64,000 bases of DNA from Arthrobacter sp. PM3 (GTDB lineage Bacteria; Actinomycetota; Actinomycetes; Actinomycetales; Micrococcaceae): positions 3,676,677 through 3,740,676 of the forward strand of contig NZ_CP022314.1 in the NCBI RefSeq assembly GCF_003352915.1, in the 5' to 3' direction. Below the pieces are notes generated by a model. The model was not told the DNA's origin and searched no databases. It saw nothing but the letters and a program-made list of their open reading frames with translations. The translations under genes and the position numbers were made by a program. Shown here piece after piece: positions 59,078-64,000 of the stretch (within the stretch, counting starts at the first letter, position 1; each line of letters begins with the position of its first letter).

Positions 59078-59848
59078 TCAGAACAGGGCAGCGAACACCG
59101 GCGCCATCGGCTGCCAGGCAAACCACCAGGCACCGGCCACGACCGCGGCGAAGAGCGCGATCCACAGCGGGGCGGGCACCGCCGTGGCCCGGGCAAGTAA
59201 GTACGCGTCCGACGTCGGGAGCCGGTCACGGTGCCGCAGGTGGACGTTGGCCAGTTTGCCCAGGTCCCGGACGGCGGCGACCAGAAGCGCCAGTCCCAGC
59301 ACGATCATGACGTGCCCGATGAATGCCGGCGGCACAAACAGCACCAGGAGCGCCGCGGCCAGCACGGCGGCAGCGGTGATCAGCAGGCCCGCTCCGTTGC
59401 GGAGGAACAGCAACGATGCCAGGAGCACCAGCGTGCCCACGGACATCGCCGCGGGGCCCCAGCCGTTGAAACCGCACCACACCATCACGGCGCCGACGAC
59501 GGCGGGCACGGGATAGCCCCAGAACGTGGACCAGGCCGCGGAGGCCTTGCTCCTGCTGTAGGTCGTGGTGGTGCCGGAGTGGTCCAGGCCCAGCCGGATG
59601 CCGCCGAGCCGCTGGCCCGTGGTGACGGCCGCGAAGGCGTGGCCCAGTTCGTGGGTGACGGTGGCGAGCAGGCCGAAGTAGCGCCAACTGGCACGCGGCA
59701 GGCAGAGCGCGACAGCGACGCCGACCACCAGCAGCAGTTCGGTACCGGTGACCACGGGTGCAGGGGCGTGGCTGAAGCCGCCCACGACCCGCTGCCACCA
59801 CGTGCCGGCGAGGTCGTCCGCCGCGAGGACTGTCAATGCGAGGCCCAT
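59078..59848 (-). CDS. M50-like membrane zinc peptidase
   Basis: This 256-aa protein has about seven hydrophobic segments and the zinc motif HELGH (66-70, in LLATVTHELGHAFAAV), typical of M50B/site-2 or related membrane proteases (Peptidase_M50B). A second motif fits GGIRLGLDHSGTTTTY. No PDZ domain is present. It starts at GTG or ATG 59848 (MGLALTVLAAD). The DksA-like gene lies just upstream on the same strand, 10 bases away, so they may be co-transcribed. The substrate is unknown; an anti-sigma factor or membrane-protein role is only possible. Confidence 0.8.
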   Translation of the reverse strand: MGLALTVLAADDLAGTWWQRVVGGFSHAPAPVVTGTELLLVVGVAVALCLPRASWRYFGLLATVTHELGHAFAAVTTGQRLGGIRLGLDHSGTTTTYSRSKASAAWSTFWGYPVPAVVGAVMVWCGFNGWGPAAMSVGTLVLLASLLFLRNGAGLLITAAAVLAAALLVLFVPPAFIGHVMIVLGLALLVAAVRDLGKLANVHLRHRDRLPTSDAYLLARATAVPAPLWIALFAAVVAGAWWFAWQPMAPVFAALF

Positions 59849-59857
59849 ACCCGGCGG

Positions 59858-60211
59858 CTACGCCTTCCCGGCAGAGTGCCGGATGCAGTAGGGGGTCCAC
59901 GGCCTGGCGCCGAGCCGGCCCTCGGCGATCGGGCCGCCGCACACTTCACACACCCCGTAGCTACCGGCGTCGATCCGGGCCAAGGCCGCCTCGATCTGCG
60001 CGAGCCCGGCCTTGCTCTGCTCGAGCAGGGCCGAGGCCTGGGAGAGCTCGAAGGCGATCGTCGCGCCCTCCGGATCGTGCTCGTCGTCGACGTTGGAATC
60101 CTGCCGGGCGGCATTGACCGAGGTGATGTCCCGGCGGAGGGCGGGCAACAGGGCGAGCTTCCGGTCGCGCTCCTGAGTGAGGAGGATCCGGAACCGTTCA
60201 ACGTCAACCAT
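59858..60211 (-). CDS. DksA/TraR-family zinc finger protein
   Basis: This 117-aa protein has the family's helical coiled-coil region (LSQASALLEQSKAGLAQIEAALARIDAG) and a C4-type finger at the end: C-E-V-C ... C-I-R-H, so the fourth ligand is His in place of Cys. DksA-like proteins bind RNA polymerase and modulate transcription, but short actinobacterial forms are little studied. I chose ATG 60211 (MVDVERFRI); TTG 60220 would add three residues. It is divergent from malQ. Confidence 0.87.
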   Translation of the reverse strand: MVDVERFRILLTQERDRKLALLPALRRDITSVNAARQDSNVDDEHDPEGATIAFELSQASALLEQSKAGLAQIEAALARIDAGSYGVCEVCGGPIAEGRLGARPWTPYCIRHSAGKA

Positions 60212-60270
60212 AGGGTCCAAGGCTAGCGCGGGCCCTGTGACGGCGCCTAAACAACGTCTAGAGTGGGCGC

Positions 60271-62454
60271 ATGGCGGACCGTACGCACCCCGTGAACCCT
60301 GTCCACTTCGAGCGTCCCGGACACACTGATACAGCCGACGCCCTCCTGCGCGAACTGGCCACGGCCCATAGGGTCGGCACCACGTATTGGGGCTGGGACG
60401 GCGTCGAGCACCCCGTTGCCGCCGAAACGCTAAGGAATGTCCTCACCGCCCTGGGGGTCCCGGCGAACGGGCCCGCGGAACAGCAACGATCGCTGGCGGA
60501 GCTCCAGCTGGCGGCCTGGCGGCGCATCCTTCCCCCGGTCGTGGTCCTGACAGAGGGCCGGGATACCCGCATCGACGTCCACGTGCCGCACGGAAGCGAG
60601 GTGCGCGTCTGGATCGACGCCGAGGACGGCACCCGGCACGAGGCCGCCCAGCAGGAGAACTGGGACGCACCGGTCTACGTCGACGGCGTCCTGACCGGCC
60701 GGGCGACCTTTGCCGTTCCCGGGCACCTGGGTCTGGGCTGGCACACCCTGGTAGCGGAGGCCGGGGACGCGCTGGCGCAGTGCCCGCTGATTGTCACACC
60801 CGCCAAGCTCCGGACCCCGGCCCGCCTCGCTGGGCGGCGCACCTGGGGCCTGACCGCCCAGCTCTATTCCGTGCGCTCCTCCCGGTCCTGGGGGCTCGGG
60901 GACCTCGCGGACCTCGCGGACCTCGCGGAGGTTGCCGGGGAGCAGGGGGCAGGCTTCGTGCTGGTCAATCCGCTGCACGCCGCCGAACCCGTGCCGCCGG
61001 TGGAAGACTCGCCGTACCTGCCCGCCACGCGGCGCTTCTTCAATCCCCTGTACCTGCGGGTCGAGGACATCCCGGAGTACGGGTACCTGGACGCCGCCGG
61101 CCGGGCCAAGGTCTCACGCCTGGCCGAGGACATGGCTGCGGCCAACACGTCGGGGGAGCTGCTGGACCGCAATGCAAGCTACGCGGCGAAGCTGGCCGCC
61201 CTGGAGCTGGTCTTTGCCGTCCGCCGCGGGCCGGCACGCAACCGGCAGTTCGCGGACTTCTGCGCCGGGCAGGGCCAGGGACTGGAGGACTTTGCGCTGT
61301 GGTGCGCACTCGCAGAGCAGCTGCCGGCGTCGGCTCCGGAGTGGGCCGGGGAGGCGGCTGATCCCGCATCGCCGTATTGTGCCGCAAAGCGCTCGCAGCT
61401 TGCGGACCGGGTCGAATTCCACCGCTGGCTCCAATGGCTCTGCGATCAGCAGCTCGAGGCGGCGCAGCGCGCGGCCCGCCAGGCGGGGATGGAGATCGGC
61501 GTCGTCCATGACCTCGCGGTGGGGGTCAAACCCGGCGGCGCCGACGCCTGGACCCTCGCCGGGGTGCTGGCCCGCGGCGTGACGGTGGGCGCACCGCCGG
61601 ACATGTTCAACCAGCAGGGCCAGAACTGGTCCCAGCCGCCGTGGCACCCGGGACGGCTCGCCGAATCCGGCTACGCCGCCTACCGGGACATGCTCCGGAC
61701 CGTGCTGCGGCACGCCGGCGGGATCCGCGTGGACCATATCCTCGGCCTGTTCCGGCTGTGGTGGATTCCGGAAGGCGCCGGCCCTGGCGACGGGACCTAC
61801 GTCTACTACGATCACGAGGCCCTGATCGGCATCCTGGCGTTGGAAGCGGAACGGGCCGGGGCGATCGTCATCGGCGAAGACCTGGGCGTCTTCGAGCCCT
61901 GGGTCCGCGACTACCTCGCCGAACGCGGGATCCTCGGCACCTCGATTCTCTGGTTCGAACACGACGCGGACGGTCCGATCCCGCCGGAGCATTACCGCAA
62001 GCAGTGCCTGACCAGCGTCAACACCCATGATTTGCCCCCGACGGCGGGGTACCTTGCCGGCGAACACGTCACGTTGCGCGAATCCCTGGGGCTGTTGGGA
62101 CGCCCCGTGGAGGAAGAACGCGCCGAGGCTGCGGCCGAGCAGGAGGCTGTGCTGGCGCAGGTCCGGGCGCGCGGGCTGCTGCGGGACCCGGACGGCGCCG
62201 ACGTCAGGGCGACGGTGGAGGCACTCTACGCCTACACCGCGCTCGCGCCGTCGTCCCTTCTGGGCGTCGCACTCGTGGACGCCGTGGGGGAGTCAAGAAC
62301 GCAGAACCAGCCGGGCACCAGCACGGAGTACCCGAACTGGCGCATTCCGCTGGCCGGGCCCGACGGCGTGGTCCTGATCGATGACCTGCCGGCCAATGAA
62401 CGCTTCCTCTCGCTCCTGGGCACCGTCCGGGGTGCGTTTCATCCCCGGCCCTGA
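60271..62454 (+). CDS. malQ: 4-alpha-glucanotransferase (amylomaltase)
   Basis: It moves segments of alpha-1,4-glucan between chains in maltodextrin and glycogen metabolism, fitting the glgC and glgA genes here. The 727-aa GH77 enzyme has the nucleophile Asp in GIRVDHILGLFRLWW, acid/base Glu in VIGEDLGVFEPWV, and the transition-state Asp in NTHDLPPTAGY. An N-terminal extension of about 150 residues (beta-sandwich-like, RIDVHVPHGSEVRVWID) matches the long actinobacterial form. Start ATG 60271. It is not in an operon with glgA. Confidence 0.94.
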   Translation: MADRTHPVNPVHFERPGHTDTADALLRELATAHRVGTTYWGWDGVEHPVAAETLRNVLTALGVPANGPAEQQRSLAELQLAAWRRILPPVVVLTEGRDTRIDVHVPHGSEVRVWIDAEDGTRHEAAQQENWDAPVYVDGVLTGRATFAVPGHLGLGWHTLVAEAGDALAQCPLIVTPAKLRTPARLAGRRTWGLTAQLYSVRSSRSWGLGDLADLADLAEVAGEQGAGFVLVNPLHAAEPVPPVEDSPYLPATRRFFNPLYLRVEDIPEYGYLDAAGRAKVSRLAEDMAAANTSGELLDRNASYAAKLAALELVFAVRRGPARNRQFADFCAGQGQGLEDFALWCALAEQLPASAPEWAGEAADPASPYCAAKRSQLADRVEFHRWLQWLCDQQLEAAQRAARQAGMEIGVVHDLAVGVKPGGADAWTLAGVLARGVTVGAPPDMFNQQGQNWSQPPWHPGRLAESGYAAYRDMLRTVLRHAGGIRVDHILGLFRLWWIPEGAGPGDGTYVYYDHEALIGILALEAERAGAIVIGEDLGVFEPWVRDYLAERGILGTSILWFEHDADGPIPPEHYRKQCLTSVNTHDLPPTAGYLAGEHVTLRESLGLLGRPVEEERAEAAAEQEAVLAQVRARGLLRDPDGADVRATVEALYAYTALAPSSLLGVALVDAVGESRTQNQPGTSTEYPNWRIPLAGPDGVVLIDDLPANERFLSLLGTVRGAFHPRP

Positions 62455-62499
62455 CGCGCTGTGCGGCGCCGCATCCTCCTGCCGCTCGCCGGCGTGCAG

Positions 62500-62769
62500 C
62501 TACGGCGTTTCTTCTACGAGGATGACCAGCGTCTCCGGCAGGACGCCGTCGTAGGCCATCGCCTCGCCCATTGCCGCGCTCTGCATCGCGGTCTTGAGGG
62601 CGTCCAGATCGGGAACGTCCATCAGCACAGCAACGTGCGTCGGGTTGTTCGGGTCGACAAAGGTGCGGATGTTGGTGACGCCCATTGGGCCGAACACCTC
62701 TTCGCGCTTGGGCGAGGCAAGCCAGTGGTTCTTGTCCTTGATGTCGTGGTGGCCGATGATGGTTGGCAT
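62500..62769 (-). CDS. Small hypothetical protein (89 aa)
   Basis: I do not recognise a family with certainty. The protein starts MPTIIGHHDIKDKNHWLASP and reads as a compact alpha/beta domain (TNIRTFVDPNNPTHVAVLMDVPDLDALKTAM), which could be a dimeric alpha-beta barrel (ABM/EthD-like) protein. GAGAGGAC lies ten bases before ATG 62769, so I preferred it over the longer frame that starts at 63015. It is convergent with malQ and divergent from the CYTH-CHAD gene. Confidence 0.75.
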   Translation of the reverse strand: MPTIIGHHDIKDKNHWLASPKREEVFGPMGVTNIRTFVDPNNPTHVAVLMDVPDLDALKTAMQSAAMGEAMAYDGVLPETLVILVEETP

Positions 62770-62942
62770 GGCGTGTCCTCTCGCAAGGGGCCGGCGGACC
62801 GCGGGCCCACTGCGCCGAAGATTACTCGCCGACCAGGGTGCGGGCAAGGCAAATTTCCGGCGAGGTCCTGCGGCCGAAACCCTGCTGCGAAAGGGGCCTT
62901 TGGCCACAGGGCGTGCCGGTTCGGGTGTACCTAAAATGAGGC

Positions 62943-64000
62943 ATGGCCGCCGACGCGATCGAGGTCGAACACAAGTACAGCCCGGCGGAATCCGCGGCCC
63001 TTCCGCGGCTGGCATCGCTTCCGGGGGTAGCCCGCGTGGGCGAGTCCGCCGTCGACCGGCTGGACGCCGTCTACTTCGATACCGACCAAATGGTGCTGGC
63101 AGCCCACCGGATCACGCTGCGCCGGCGCACCGGCGGCCACGATGCAGGGTGGCACCTGAAGCTCCCGCTCGAGGAGGCGCGGCGCGAGGTTACCGAGCCC
63201 CTTGGCGGGGATGCGGAGGCCGTACCGGAACGCCTGCGCCAACTGGTACAGGTCCATGCCCGGAGCCGCCCGCTCATGCCGGTCGCACGGCTCACCACCC
63301 TCAGGACCTCAATTCCTCTCTGCGCGGCGGACGGCACAGTCCTGGCGACATTCAGCGACGACCGTGTGGAGGCTCAAACGCTCCTGGCCCTCGGGGCGCC
63401 GGCGGAGCCTGAGCGGTGGCGGGAATGGGAGATTGAACTGGTCGAGGGCACCAACGAGCTGCTGGCCGGCGCGGATGACCTCCTCGCCGCGAACGGAGTC
63501 CCGGTTGCCGCCCTCCCGTCCAAGCTGGCCAGGGCGCTCGGATCGAATGTGCCTGCGGTTCCGCCGGCGGTTCCGGGCCCGAGCAGGCACGGGCCGGCGT
63601 CGGAAGTCCTGCTGGCCTACGTGAGCGAACAGGTCCGCGCCCTGACGGCACACGATCCAGGCGTCCGGATGGATGCGCCCGACGCAGTGCATCAGCTCCG
63701 GGTGGCCGCGCGCCGGCTGCGGTCCGCGCTGGCGTCGTTCCGGAAGCTCATGGACCCCGAGCCGCCCCGCCTCCTGCGGGCAGAACTCCAGTGGCTGGCC
63801 GGCGCCGTGGGTGAGGCGCGGGACACCGAAGTCATGCGCGCCAGGCTGCGGGACCTGGTCGGTTCTGAACCGCCGGAGCTGCTGCTCGGTCCGGTGGCGC
63901 AGCAGATCGAGGAGAACCTCGGCGCCAGCTACCACCAGGCCCGGGCAGCGGGGTTGGCTGCGCTGGACAGCGACCGATACTTCCGACTCCTCGATGCGCT
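62943..64000 (+). CDS. CYTH-CHAD domain protein, N-terminal part (runs off window)
   Basis: This is a triphosphate-tunnel-metalloenzyme-type protein; CHAD binds polyphosphate granules. The first 352 residues are in the window. CYTH starts MAADAIEVEHKYSP with the E-x-E-x-K motif (E7, E9, K11), then TLRRRTGGHDAGWHLKLP. CHAD begins at about residue 215 (SEVLLAYVSEQVRALTAHDPGVRMDAPDAVHQLRVAARRLRSA), with its conserved His, Arg and Lys. No stop is seen before base 64000. The catalytic role is unproven; polyphosphate or triphosphate chemistry is likely by family. ATG 62943 is used; ACC-TAAAATGAGG lies upstream, a poor ribosome-binding site. Confidence 0.9.
   Translation, partial: MAADAIEVEHKYSPAESAALPRLASLPGVARVGESAVDRLDAVYFDTDQMVLAAHRITLRRRTGGHDAGWHLKLPLEEARREVTEPLGGDAEAVPERLRQLVQVHARSRPLMPVARLTTLRTSIPLCAADGTVLATFSDDRVEAQTLLALGAPAEPERWREWEIELVEGTNELLAGADDLLAANGVPVAALPSKLARALGSNVPAVPPAVPGPSRHGPASEVLLAYVSEQVRALTAHDPGVRMDAPDAVHQLRVAARRLRSALASFRKLMDPEPPRLLRAELQWLAGAVGEARDTEVMRARLRDLVGSEPPELLLGPVAQQIEENLGASYHQARAAGLAALDSDRYFRLLDA

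Overview
The window is high-GC actinobacterial chromosome that looks like Arthrobacter, Pseudarthrobacter or another Micrococcaceae. The evidence is the divergent tkt/ctaB pair, a SufR-led SUF operon, a CPT2 ATP-grasp/alpha-E/transglutaminase operon, a DevS/DevR (DosS/DosR)-type sensor with target-like boxes, a FadE5-FadA2-FabG4-HtdX-type cluster as in mycobacteria, and a non-zinc type B L31. No transposase, integrase, phage gene, CRISPR array, rRNA or convincing tRNA was seen. Gene density is normal and the content is mainly housekeeping.

Layout. 1-6.9 kb: 5' part of tkt, then heme O synthase (ctaB), an acyltransferase, a small membrane protein, heme A synthase (ctaA) and an ABC-2 exporter pair. 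7.0-12.3 kb: sufR-sufB-sufD-Rieske-sufC-sufT, with no sufS or sufU. 12.4-18.0 kb: a hypothetical protein, a YpfJ-like zinc protease, an acyl-CoA-ligase-like enzyme overlapping a thiolase that lacks its second catalytic Cys, repeat locus A and a lipoprotein. 18-20.3 kb: biotin ECF transporter bioN-bioM-bioY. 20.3-25.0 kb: a phosphotransferase, an ABC-F ATPase, a YbaK-like protein, SURF1, a putative zinc protein and a DUF3099 protein. 25-33.5 kb: fabG, hsp20, a DUF5655 protein, repeat locus B, an SDR, serB, an ABC ATPase, a TauE-type permease, a SpoU methyltransferase, rpmE2 and a domain-swapped lipoate ligase.

33.5-40.7 kb: pepN, a YeiH-type permease and the CPT2 ATP-grasp/alpha-E/transglutaminase operon. 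40.7-45.7 kb: a probable hypoxia/redox regulon made of a DevS-like GAF histidine kinase with the heme-ligand His conserved, a DevR-like regulator, a universal stress protein and two paralogous flavin-oxidase-fold proteins. Four related GGGCC-A/T-rich-CCC palindromes lie in front of the three presumed targets. Repeat locus C is also here. 45.7-50 kb: a zinc-ribbon SDR and the divergent glycogen genes glgC and glgA. 50-56.7 kb: a fatty-acid beta-oxidation/reduction cluster around a TetR regulator with a clear 13-bp inverted-repeat operator. 56.7-64 kb: a FUSC transporter, a glutathionyl-hydroquinone-reductase-like enzyme, an M50-like protease, a DksA-like zinc protein, malQ and a CYTH-CHAD protein cut by the window end.

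The signal that ordinary annotation does not explain is a family of intergenic repeat elements at three loci (16.7-17.1, 27.0-27.4 and 44.7-45.0 kb). They are bounded by GGGACATGCTCA on the left and its inverse TGAGCATGTCCC on the right. They carry internal GGACATA...TATGTCC palindromes and are expanded locally into different tandem arrays (51-bp units in B, 32-bp units in C). They encode nothing credible, and no mobilising gene lies next to them.
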